This document shows, one piece after another, positions 25,967 through 32,901 of a stretch of 39,703 bases of DNA. Below the pieces are notes generated by a model. It was given only the letters and a program-made list of their open reading frames with translations. It made no database searches and was not told where the DNA came from. Every line of letters begins with the position of its first letter. Positions within the stretch are counted from its first letter, which is position 1. Source of the DNA: an uncultured Clostridia bacterium (lineage in GTDB: Bacteria; Bacillota; Clostridia; Christensenellales; CAG-138); assembly GCA_947168565.1 (NCBI GenBank), contig CAMVMM010000020.1:1-39703 (forward strand), given 5' to 3'. Position numbers and translations under genes: made by a program.

Positions 25967-25979
25967 GTGAGGTAATATT

Positions 25980-27134
25980 ATGGCAAAGACAAAAGGCGTA
26001 AATTATATCTCCAGGAAAGAATCCGCAAGGATCTCCCGCGAGAATCGCAGGATCACGCGCGCGATCGAGAAAAAGCGCAATCGCAAGCACGTCGATCCTT
26101 CCGAATACCTGACGAAGATGCGTGATGACAACAACGTCGTCGAGTTCGACAACGTTCACACCTACTTCTTCACCGACATCGGCACCGTGCGCGCTGTTGA
26201 CGGCGTTTCCTTCGACGTTCCCCGTGGAAAGACCGTCGGTATCGTTGGCGAATCCGGCTGCGGCAAGTCCGTTACCTCCCTTTCGCTGATGCAGCTCGTT
26301 CAGCGTCCGCAGGGTCAGACCGTTGAAGGTCAGATCCGCTTCAATGCCGGCGATGGCAACGTGTACGACATTGCAAACACCCCCACCAAGGTCATGCAGA
26401 CCCTGCGCGGCTCCAAGGTCGCAATGATCTTCCAGGAGCCCATGACCTCGCTCAACCCCGTTTTCCGTATCGGCCAGCAGCTCAACGAGGTGCTTGAGCT
26501 CCACTACCCCGATTGGACCGACGAGCAGGTCAAGGCGCGCACCATCGAAATGCTGAAGATGGTCGGCATCGCAAACAGCGAGGGCGTTTACATGATGTAT
26601 CCGCACGAGCTTTCCGGCGGTATGCGTCAGCGCGTTATGATCGCTATGGCGCTTGCCTGCGACCCCAAGCTCATCATCGCAGACGAGCCCACCACCGCGC
26701 TTGACGTTACCATTCAGGCGCAGATCCTCGACCTGCTGCGCACCCTCAAGGACCGCATCAATTCGAGCATCATGCTCATCACCCACGACCTCGGCGTTAT
26801 CGCCGAGATGGCGGACTACGTTGTGGTCATGTACTCCGGCCGTATCGTTGAGCGCGGTACCGCCAGCGAGGTTTTCCACAACCCCTGCCACCCCTACACC
26901 ATCGGTCTGATGGCTTCCAAGCCCGTTGTAAACCGCCGCGTTGACCGCCTTTACAGCATTCCCGGTTCGGTTCCGAACCCGGTCAACATGCCCGACTACT
27001 GCTATTTCCGCGATCGCTGCGAGAAATGCGTTGACAAGTGCAAGGGCGAGTATCCGCACGAGGTTTATGTCAGCCCGACCCACATGGTAGCCTGCTACCG
27101 TTATCAGGACTATAGGGATAAGAAGGAGGACTAA
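25980..27134 (+). CDS. oppD: Oligopeptide ABC transporter ATP-binding protein, OppD/DppD family
   Basis: One of two ATPases energising import. Walker A is GESGCGKS (90-97), the Q-loop [10 protein letters not shown], the signature LSGGMRQR (211-218), Walker B LIIADEP (231-237) and the H-loop His269. The C-terminal peptide-transporter extension holds five cysteines (341, 347, 350, 354, 372) in a pattern like the 4Fe-4S-binding domain described in some peptide-transporter ATPases. Ahead of the ATPase fold is an unusual, strongly basic segment of about 50 residues ([20 protein letters not shown]). A GAGG site precedes the ATG; the gene starts 13 bases after oppC and ends two bases before oppF. 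Confidence 0.95.
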   Translation: MAKTKGVNYISRKESARISRENRRITRAIEKKRNRKHVDPSEYLTKMRDDNNVVEFDNVHTYFFTDIGTVRAVDGVSFDVPRGKTVGIVGESGCGKSVTSLSLMQLVQRPQGQTVEGQIRFNAGDGNVYDIANTPTKVMQTLRGSKVAMIFQEPMTSLNPVFRIGQQLNEVLELHYPDWTDEQVKARTIEMLKMVGIANSEGVYMMYPHELSGGMRQRVMIAMALACDPKLIIADEPTTALDVTIQAQILDLLRTLKDRINSSIMLITHDLGVIAEMADYVVVMYSGRIVERGTASEVFHNPCHPYTIGLMASKPVVNRRVDRLYSIPGSVPNPVNMPDYCYFRDRCEKCVDKCKGEYPHEVYVSPTHMVACYRYQDYRDKKED

Positions 27135-27136
27135 CC

Positions 27137-28249
27137 ATGGAAGCTGTTGAAAAAACCAAGAAGGCAGCCGAAAAGGCAAAGGAAGAAGTGAAGGAAACGG
27201 TTCAGGACGCAAGAAAGACCACCTTCGAGCAGCTTGAGGAAAGGATCAAAACCATCAGGGAGGAGCCGCCGATCAAGCACGATCCGGCGAACGTTCTTGA
27301 GGTTCACAACCTGCTCAAGTACTTCCCCATCAAGACCGGCCTCTTCTCCCGCGTAACCGGCTACGTTCGCGCTGTTGACGGCGTTTCCTTCAACATCAAG
27401 CGCGGCACCACGATGGGCCTTGTCGGTGAATCCGGCTGCGGCAAAACCACCGTTGGCAAAACCATTCTCAGGCTCACCGAAAAGACCGCGGGTCAGGTGC
27501 TCTTCAACGGCACCGAGATCCACGATCTGCCCAAGGCGGAGCTTCGCAAGATAAGGCCGAAGATCCAGATGATTTTCCAGGATCCGTACTCCAGCCTTTC
27601 GCCCCGTCTTCCCATCGCGGAGATCATCGGTGAAGCGGTTCGTGAGCACAACATCATCCCCAAAGAGGATATGGACGATTATCTCGATCAGGTAATGAAG
27701 CAGTGCGGTCTGCAGCCCTACCACAAGGACCGTTATCCGCATGAGTTCTCCGGCGGTCAGCGCCAGCGTATCTGCATCGCGCGCTCCATCGCTCTGAAGC
27801 CCGACTTCATTATTTGCGACGAGCCCGTTTCCGCTCTGGACGTTTCCATTCAGGCGCAGATCATCAACCTGATGATGGATCTTCAGAAGGAGCTCGGCCT
27901 CACCTACCTGTTCATTTCGCACGATCTCTCCGTCGTTGAGCATATCTCCGACACGATCGGCGTTATGTACCTTGGCAACATGGTTGAGTATGCCGACAAG
28001 GAATCGCTGTTCGCCCATCCGCTGCATCCCTACACCGAGGCGCTGTTCTCCGCCATCCCGATCCCCGATCCGGACTACAAGATGAACCGCGTTATCCTTC
28101 AGGGAAGCATCCCCTCCCCCGCCAACCCGCCTGCGGGCTGCAAGTTCCACACTCGCTGCTCCAAGTGCATGGGCATCTGCGGAGAGGTTGCCCCCGCTGC
28201 AAAAGAGGTTGAGCCGGGTCACTTCGTTGCCTGCCACCTCTACGATTGA
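27137..28249 (+). CDS. oppF: Oligopeptide ABC transporter ATP-binding protein, OppF/DppF family
   Basis: The second ATPase. Walker A is GESGCGKT (97-104), the Q-loop [12 protein letters not shown], the signature FSGGQRQR (204-211), Walker B FIICDEP and the H-loop SHDLSVV. A Cys cluster in the C-terminal extension (335, 341, 344, 348, 366) mirrors that of OppD. The first 45 residues are a Lys/Glu-rich amphipathic helix ([20 protein letters not shown]), absent from standard OppF proteins of about 320 residues and likely a coiled coil. An AAGGAGG site precedes the ATG. A small membrane-protein gene follows ten bases later. Confidence 0.95.
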   Translation: MEAVEKTKKAAEKAKEEVKETVQDARKTTFEQLEERIKTIREEPPIKHDPANVLEVHNLLKYFPIKTGLFSRVTGYVRAVDGVSFNIKRGTTMGLVGESGCGKTTVGKTILRLTEKTAGQVLFNGTEIHDLPKAELRKIRPKIQMIFQDPYSSLSPRLPIAEIIGEAVREHNIIPKEDMDDYLDQVMKQCGLQPYHKDRYPHEFSGGQRQRICIARSIALKPDFIICDEPVSALDVSIQAQIINLMMDLQKELGLTYLFISHDLSVVEHISDTIGVMYLGNMVEYADKESLFAHPLHPYTEALFSAIPIPDPDYKMNRVILQGSIPSPANPPAGCKFHTRCSKCMGICGEVAPAAKEVEPGHFVACHLYD

Positions 28250-28258
28250 TTATAAGAA

Positions 28259-28537
28259 ATGGCGAGAAAACCGAAACAATATGATGATGACGACGGCCGC
28301 ACGATAGCCAATATGAACGTCGAGGGCATGCCCTGGTACGACGCCAATATGAAGCGGCAGAACCGCGCCGAGGCGCGCGCGGAGCTTGCGGACAGAGTTG
28401 CGCGAGGCGAAGCGCTCACCGGACGCGAAACCCTGCGGTACACGCTTTATTCCGTTCTTGCGGGTCTCACCGTTGTGGGCTTTATAGCCGGCGGCGTGTG
28501 TATCTTCATCCTCATTTTGTATCTGCTGTGGAAATAA
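28259..28537 (+). CDS. Small membrane protein of unknown function at the end of the opp operon
   Basis: A 92-residue protein. It has an acidic N-terminus (KPKQYDDDDGRTIANMNVEG), a charged amphipathic middle (KRQNRAEARAELADRVARGE) and a C-terminal hydrophobic region at about 63-90 forming one or two helices. I recall similar DDGRTIA..MNVEGMPWY proteins as uncharacterised in Clostridia but cannot confirm that here. The ribosome site is weak (AAGAAATG context). It lies ten bases after oppF on the same strand, and the strong terminator at 28593 follows, so it is very probably in the opp operon. It could be an accessory subunit. Confidence 0.75.
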   Translation: MARKPKQYDDDDGRTIANMNVEGMPWYDANMKRQNRAEARAELADRVARGEALTGRETLRYTLYSVLAGLTVVGFIAGGVCIFILILYLLWK

Positions 28538-28592
28538 GCCGCCACATTCGGTAACCCGATCCGATTTGTTCGCACACATGTGCTACCCTATA

Positions 28593-28626
28593 AAAAGGGC
28601 GGTCATCGCAAGATGGCTGCCCTTTT
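28593..28626 (+). terminator. Terminator of the opp operon
   Basis: A 15-bp stem (28593-28607 with 28612-28626) is capped by a GCAA tetraloop, and its only non-Watson-Crick pairs are two G-U. The 3' arm ends in CCCTTTT. It lies 56 bases past the small membrane-protein gene. The A-rich 5' arm would also make it work, less well, on the other strand. Confidence 0.92.
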
Positions 28627-28700
28627 AGGTTATTTGGATCGTTCAGCTTTGGTTCGTCAGCCCTTCCGCAGAAAAGCGATGCCGCAGAAGCCTTGCTTTA

Positions 28701-28859
28701 TACTGTCGTACATCTAAAACATTGAGAGCGGGCGAGCAGATTTTTCGTTGTATCAACGAGGAGGATCGCTGCTTGGCGCTTGAGCGCCAATCAAGAGCGG
28801 GCGAGCAGATACGGCGGAAAAGATGCCGTCCGAATCATGGTTTTAGACGTAGGATAGTA
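28701..28859 (+). repeat. 159-bp terminal-inverted-repeat element, copy 2
   Basis: Same length as copy 1 and about 90 percent identical to its reverse complement by eye. The left end is TACTGTCGTACATCTAAAAC; the right end is its inverted partner, GTTTTAGACGTAGGATAGTA. Both flanks carry TTA, as a 3-bp target duplication would. The centre holds a 7-bp hairpin, TTGGCGC TTGA GCGCCAA. A GAGCGGGCGAGCAGAT motif occurs twice, where copies 1 and 3 have it once. It fills the gap between the opp terminator and the M3 peptidase gene and touches that gene's stop codon. Confidence 0.88.
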
Positions 28860-30563
28860 TTATTCTATGCCGCTCATATCAAATTTTACGATCCATGCGG
28901 CGGCGGTTTTTGAGATCTCCACAAGGCAGGCGGGATCAAACGGCGTTTTGAGCCCCGCTCCCTCGAGCAGCTCCGTGAAGGTGCGGCTGCCGCCCGGGAT
29001 CGTATACGCCATATAGCGCTCCCACGCCTTATCGGGATCGCGCCGCATCAGCGCCCAGAATTGCAGCGCCACGGTCTGCGCAAGGCAGTAATCGATATAA
29101 TAAAACGGATCGCTGTAGATATGCGACTGGCGCTGCCAATACCTGCCCTCGGAGAAGAACGGGATCTCCCCGTCCAGCCTGATCCACGGCATATAGATGC
29201 CCGTGAGACGCTTCCACTCCTCGTGCCTCTGTGCGCTCGTCAGCTCCGGATGCTCGTACACGATATGCTGAAAATGATCCACCATCGTGCCGTACGGAAT
29301 GAAGGTCAGCGCGTCCGAAAGATGGCTGTACATGAATTTTTTTGCATCCCTGCCGAAGAAGCCCTCAACGTTCCGCCATGCGAAAAACTCCATGCTCATG
29401 GAATGCACCTCGCAGGCCTCCATGCTTGGGAAGGCGTATTCGGCGGGAACCCGCTTGCGGCTGAGCCAATGCGCGAAGGCGTGGCCCGCTTCATGCGTCA
29501 CCACCTCCACGTCGCCCTGTGTGCCGTTGAAGTTCGCAAATATGAACGGCACCTCGTATTCGGGCAGCCCCGTGCAGTAGCCTCCGCCCTGCTTGCCCTC
29601 CCTGCTTTCAAGGTCCATCAGCTCGCTCTCGCGCATCATGCGGAAAAATTCGCTCGTTTCGGGCGAAAGCGCATCGTAGAATCTGCCTGCTTCCGCAACT
29701 ATATCCTCCGCGCTCCCCTGCGGCCTTGGGTTGCCGCTTCTGAAAAACAGCGCGCAGTCCGCATAGCTGAGCGGATAGCTCTTGCCGATGCGCTTTGCCT
29801 GCTGCATGCGGATCTTGCTCGCTATCGGCACTATGTAATCCCGCACCGCCTGCCTGAAGGTCTCCACGTCCTGCTTTGTGTAGCAATTGCGCATCATTCG
29901 GCAGTAGCCAAGCTGCGTGTAGCCGTCATAGCCAAGCTTTCTGCCCATAAGATCGCGCAGCTTCACAAGCTCATCGTAGATCGCGTCCAGCTTTTCAGCA
30001 TTGGAAGCGTACCATTCGCCCGTTGCCTTCCACGCCGCAAGCCTTCGGTCGTCGTCCTCCAGCGTGTTGAAGGCGGACATCTCGGATAGGGTATACACTC
30101 CCCCCTCAAACGGTATGCGCGCGGAGGCAAGCAGCTTTTCGTATTCGCTCTCAAGCTCGTTTTCACGCTTCAGCTCCGGCACTATCTCCGGCGAAAACGC
30201 CTTTTGCGCCAGCTCCGCGTTTATGAACATCAGCTCGCCGAATTCCTCCGAAAGCTGCCTGCGGAAGCTTGAGGCAAGCAGTGCGTCCTTGAATTCCTGC
30301 TCGTACTGCTGAAGCTCCGGTGTGAAGGCATCCCAGAAATCGTTTTCCGCATCGTAGAATTCATCCCGCGTATCGATCGAATGACGGATGCCGCTGAGCT
30401 CCTGCATGGTCGAATAGCTTTTTGTAAATCCTTCCTTATCAAGAAAAACCTTCCGCGCCTGCTCATAGCTTGAAGCGGTGCCGAGCGCCTTCGTCAGCTC
30501 CGTCCATTTAGCCTTCACGGCCTCCGGATCCGGCCTTTTGTACGTAATCTCAGAAAATTTCAT
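28860..30563 (-). CDS. M3-family oligoendopeptidase (PepF-like zinc metallopeptidase)
   Basis: Cytoplasmic zinc peptidase that cuts medium-length peptides. The 567-residue protein has the M3 active site VVTHEAGHAFAHWLSRK (HEAGH at 357-361) and the third-ligand region SMEACEVHSMSMEFFAW about 25 residues on. The preceding FIFANFNGTQGDVE is also typical. The length and the short N-terminal domain fit the M3B PepF group. I start at the ATG at 30563, with AGGAGG about eight bases upstream, not at the adjacent TTG. It is convergent with the peptide transporter operon, which fits a role in breaking down imported peptides (inference). Its stop codon abuts the repeat element copy 2, and no separate terminator is visible. 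Confidence 0.93.
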   Translation of the reverse strand: MKFSEITYKRPDPEAVKAKWTELTKALGTASSYEQARKVFLDKEGFTKSYSTMQELSGIRHSIDTRDEFYDAENDFWDAFTPELQQYEQEFKDALLASSFRRQLSEEFGELMFINAELAQKAFSPEIVPELKRENELESEYEKLLASARIPFEGGVYTLSEMSAFNTLEDDDRRLAAWKATGEWYASNAEKLDAIYDELVKLRDLMGRKLGYDGYTQLGYCRMMRNCYTKQDVETFRQAVRDYIVPIASKIRMQQAKRIGKSYPLSYADCALFFRSGNPRPQGSAEDIVAEAGRFYDALSPETSEFFRMMRESELMDLESREGKQGGGYCTGLPEYEVPFIFANFNGTQGDVEVVTHEAGHAFAHWLSRKRVPAEYAFPSMEACEVHSMSMEFFAWRNVEGFFGRDAKKFMYSHLSDALTFIPYGTMVDHFQHIVYEHPELTSAQRHEEWKRLTGIYMPWIRLDGEIPFFSEGRYWQRQSHIYSDPFYYIDYCLAQTVALQFWALMRRDPDKAWERYMAYTIPGGSRTFTELLEGAGLKTPFDPACLVEISKTAAAWIVKFDMSGIE

Positions 30564-30598
30564 CAAATGCTCCTCCTGTTTGATTCTGGATCGGTGCT

Positions 30599-30627
30599 AT
30601 TTTAACACTAAAGGAACGATTAAACAA
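30599..30627 (-). promoter_or_regulatory. Promoter of the M3 peptidase gene
   Basis: On the minus strand TTGTTT (30622-30627), a 17-base spacer and TAAAAT (30599-30604). The -10 is good, the -35 weak. The rest of the 336-base gap (30,628-30,899) has a TATACT-like box near 30,722 on the plus strand that could serve the next gene, but no clear -35, and no gene. Confidence 0.6.
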
Positions 30628-30899
30628 GTGCATGATAAACAAAAAAACTCGCAAGGCGCGCTCATTCCGCTTTCGCCGGCGCAGCCCGCCGATTTTGCTG
30701 TTTTCAAATTCGCATTTTTGGTGTATACTGATACCGATAAACGCATCCGAAAGGCTTGCTCCTCTGTTTTTCTCCGCGCTGCGGGCTAAACGCTGTGCGG
30801 TGTGCGCTGTGCGGTCGGTTTTTCCGATTTGATGCACCGCTAACAGGAATAAGCTCGCCTTTTGATGCGCCGAATACACGTTTTGAGGTGCTTTTTTGA

Positions 30900-31157
30900 A
30901 TGAAGCTTTGGATCAAAAAAAGAAAAAACAATAGAACCCTTGCACAGTTCACCGTTGAGCTGCCGCAGAAGGATGCCGCCGACGTGCCGGATTGGAACGA
31001 GCCGCTCGGCGAAGCCTGCCACGCACTGAACCTTGCCCGCCCCATCATCATGCAAAAGCACGTGAACGAGCTGCTCAGCTTCGGCCATACCGTGTTCAGA
31101 GCCGATGATTTTATAGAAAGGATAGATTTTGACCGTCTTGATGCGGAGCTTTTCTGA
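30900..31157 (+). CDS. Small cytoplasmic protein of unknown function
   Basis: An 85-residue soluble protein. A basic start (MKLWIKKRKNN) is followed by an apparent fold: FTVELP, WNEPLGEACHALNLARPIIM, QKHVNELLSFGHTVFRADDF and IDFDRLDAELF. The even residue mix, and the proline, His-Val and Arg-Pro spacing, look like a real conserved family rather than a chance frame. I think similar short proteins occur in other Clostridia, but I cannot name the family. GAGGTG lies nine bases before the ATG. No transmembrane segment or metal motif is seen. It stands alone between the peptidase and a DUF378 gene. Confidence 0.7.
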   Translation: MKLWIKKRKNNRTLAQFTVELPQKDAADVPDWNEPLGEACHALNLARPIIMQKHVNELLSFGHTVFRADDFIERIDFDRLDAELF

Positions 31158-31174
31158 AGGCTTGTTTCGATTCG

Positions 31175-31214
31175 GCTTTTTCGTTTTTCGCTTTTTCGCT
31201 TTTTCGCTTTTACG
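31175..31214 (+). repeat. Short CTTTTTCG tandem repeat
   Basis: About five imperfect copies of an eight-base unit (CTTTTTCG) lie just after the 85-residue gene, followed by CGGCGGTTTACG-type repeats to about 31,255. It is the main feature of the 248 bases before the DUF378 gene. Such a tract is prone to slippage. Confidence 0.7.
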
Positions 31215-31405
31215 GCGGTTTACAGAGGTTTGCGGCGAATTTCGGCGGTTTACGTTTATTCTTCAAAGCCATTTTGCTCCGCCTGCTGCCGAGCTTCCGT
31301 TTATTTCCATCAAAAATGCGTATTTATCCGCTCCGCATGCAGATAATAAGCTCATCAAACGGCTATGTTGGCATTTGCCCACCGCCGTAGAAAAGGAGTG
31401 AGAAA

Positions 31406-31624
31406 ATGGATACGCTGTCACTGATCCTTATTGTGGTCGGGGCTTTGAACTGGGGGCTTATCGGCATCTTCCAGTTTGACCTTGTAGCTGCTGTTTTCGG
31501 CGGCATGAGCGGTGTGGTTTCAAGGATAATTTACACACTCGTGGGTCTTGCCGGCATCTGGGGCTTCACAATGCTTTTCAGAAAGCACACGCGCCCCGAT
31601 TTCATGCACGAGCATGATGCCTGA
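31406..31624 (+). CDS. DUF378 family small membrane protein
   Basis: A 72-residue protein with two hydrophobic helices. MDTLSLILIVVGALNWGLIG (with the family's ALNWGL motif) is followed by a GGMSG turn, then RIIYTLVGLAGIWGFTMLF and a short polar His-rich tail. This matches DUF378 (YuzA-like) proteins of unknown function. An AAGGAGTG site precedes the ATG. It is monocistronic as far as can be seen; repeat element copy 3 begins 53 bases downstream. Confidence 0.85.
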   Translation: MDTLSLILIVVGALNWGLIGIFQFDLVAAVFGGMSGVVSRIIYTLVGLAGIWGFTMLFRKHTRPDFMHEHDA

Positions 31625-31676
31625 AACGCGGAAAACCGATACCGGCTTATTTGGCGGCGCACGCGCGCCGCTTTTA

Positions 31677-31845
31677 TACTATCCCGCAGCTAAAGCATTG
31701 GGAGCGGGCGAGCGGGTTTTTCGCCGTATCCGATCCGAAGGATCGCCGCTTGACGCTTGAGCGTCAATCAAGCTTTGACGAGGCGGATTCGGCGCAAAGG
31801 CGCAGTCCGAATCAGGGCTTTAAAGATTTTGTGTGCAGGATGGCA
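31677..31845 (+). repeat. Terminal-inverted-repeat element, copy 3 (diverged, about 169 bp)
   Basis: Alignable along its length to copy 2 in the same orientation, but more diverged. The left end is TACTATCCCGCAGCTAAAGC. The right end has gained about ten bases and ends GCAGGATGGCA. The central hairpin reads TTGACGC TTGA GCGTCAA: the same stem as copy 2, with a G-C pair changed to A-T on both sides. The left flank is TTA and the right flank TCA. The right end directly abuts the yunB stop codon. Confidence 0.8.
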
Positions 31846-32694
31846 TCAATCGTAAGCGCTCTCCGCCTCGGTTGGGATGAGGTTCAGCGCTTCATCCACT
31901 GTTTCAACATTCGTGTAGGCGTTCGGGACCCTGCCGATTATAATGGTTTCGCAGATAGGAGCGCTCATGGACGCACAAACGCTGCTCTGCCTGCCAAACA
32001 GCAGCATCTCCACCTCCGCCTTCATTGTAACGAAGGCGGTGAACCGCGTTTGATTCACGCCCGCATCCTCAAATTTTGAGCTGAGCCTGCTGCTGACCTC
32101 ACCCGCAGGCTCCACCCGGACGACCACTCTGGGACCCATGCCGCTCAAAATCGGAAGATGACAGGCCGAGCCGAGCGGAAAGCTTATGCCCCGCGCGGAG
32201 AGCTCCGCGATCTTCTGCTGCGCTCTCTCCACTATTCCCGCCGCCATCCGATTCAGCTTCACGGAATCCACGTATAAAACCGCGCTTCCGTCCGCGTTCA
32301 GCTCGGTAAAGGCAAGCTCCCTGTCGCCCCTTGAGAGGTATTCATCCATTACCTCCTTCACCGAGGCGTTCAGAATGCTTGACGCGCTTGCCGAAAGCCG
32401 TTTTTTGGCAAGCGCCTCCGCAGGTCCTGCTATAATAAGATTAAAAAGCATGAAGAGCAGCAGAAGCGTCATCAGCGCGGCGGCGGCGAGCAATAGCGCC
32501 CTTTTTGATAAGGCCCTTTTTTTCGCTCTTTTTACGGCCGCCTTCGCCAAGCCTTCCCTCATGCCCTCGCTTGTGTTTTCCTTCGAGCTTTCCCTCACGC
32601 TATCCTTCACGCTATCCTTCATGCTTTCCCTCACACGCTTCCCCTCCACACGCTTCCCCTTCACAAGCTTTCCCTCCGCACGCTTTCCCTCCAC
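31846..32694 (-). CDS. yunB: Sporulation protein YunB
   Basis: YunB is a sporulation-associated membrane protein whose biochemical role is unclear. After one membrane helix (about 67-89), the extracytoplasmic part shows the family pattern. VDSVKLNRMAAGIVERAQQK is followed by ISFPLGSACHLPILSGMGPR, FEDAGVNQTRF and SAPICETIIIGRVPNAY. It is 282 residues. Ahead of the helix is a 60-residue Lys/Arg/Glu/Ser-rich segment encoded by 15-bp tandem repeats (EGKRV units), absent from ordinary YunB of about 250 residues. The GTG at 32694 has GGAGG eight bases upstream, but each repeat unit supplies a similar site and GTG, so several starts are possible. Its stop abuts repeat element copy 3. Confidence 0.88.
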   Translation of the reverse strand: MEGKRAEGKLVKGKRVEGKRVRESMKDSVKDSVRESSKENTSEGMREGLAKAAVKRAKKRALSKRALLLAAAALMTLLLLFMLFNLIIAGPAEALAKKRLSASASSILNASVKEVMDEYLSRGDRELAFTELNADGSAVLYVDSVKLNRMAAGIVERAQQKIAELSARGISFPLGSACHLPILSGMGPRVVVRVEPAGEVSSRLSSKFEDAGVNQTRFTAFVTMKAEVEMLLFGRQSSVCASMSAPICETIIIGRVPNAYTNVETVDEALNLIPTEAESAYD

Positions 32695-32717
32695 ACGCTT
32701 TCCCTCCCCCGCTTTTT
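32628..32717. repeat. 15-bp tandem repeat spanning the yunB start
   Basis: Five to six copies of a 15-base unit (CCTCCACACGCTTTC on the plus strand; GGAGG plus GTG on the minus strand) run from inside yunB to about 23 bases beyond its predicted start. A further run of about 12-base units (GCTATCCTTCAC) continues to about 32,600. Copies differ at one to three bases. Confidence 0.85.
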
Positions 32718-32811
32718 ACCTTCAAGGTATTCGCTTTGCGGCAGAATTGTGAATTGCGGGTGCGGAATCGGATTAAAATCGGTACAATTTTATTAACAAC
32801 GCCGCTAACGT

Positions 32812-32840
32812 TTGTAAATGATGATGAAATGTGCTATAAT
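32812..32840 (+). promoter_or_regulatory. Promoter of the penicillin-binding protein gene
   Basis: TTGTAA (32812-32817), a 17-base spacer and TATAAT (32835-32840). The start near 32,847 gives a leader of about 55 bases to the ATG. Confidence 0.75.
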
Positions 32841-32901
32841 TAAATGGGTTTTTCCGTGCAGGGCTCAAAACCCCATCCAATAACCGAAAGGAACTTGGTA
32901 A

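Noticed and set aside
25911-28237. Long minus-strand frames (433 and 368 codons) opposite oppD and oppF
   Set aside because: They mirror ATPase genes with complete Walker and signature motifs. Their translations are Val/Asn/His/Asp-rich, with no ribosome sites and no domains.
32598-32717. The 15-bp tandem repeat as a possible CRISPR array
   Set aside because: Units are contiguous with no spacers, are too short, and are translated in frame as part of YunB. No cas genes are present.
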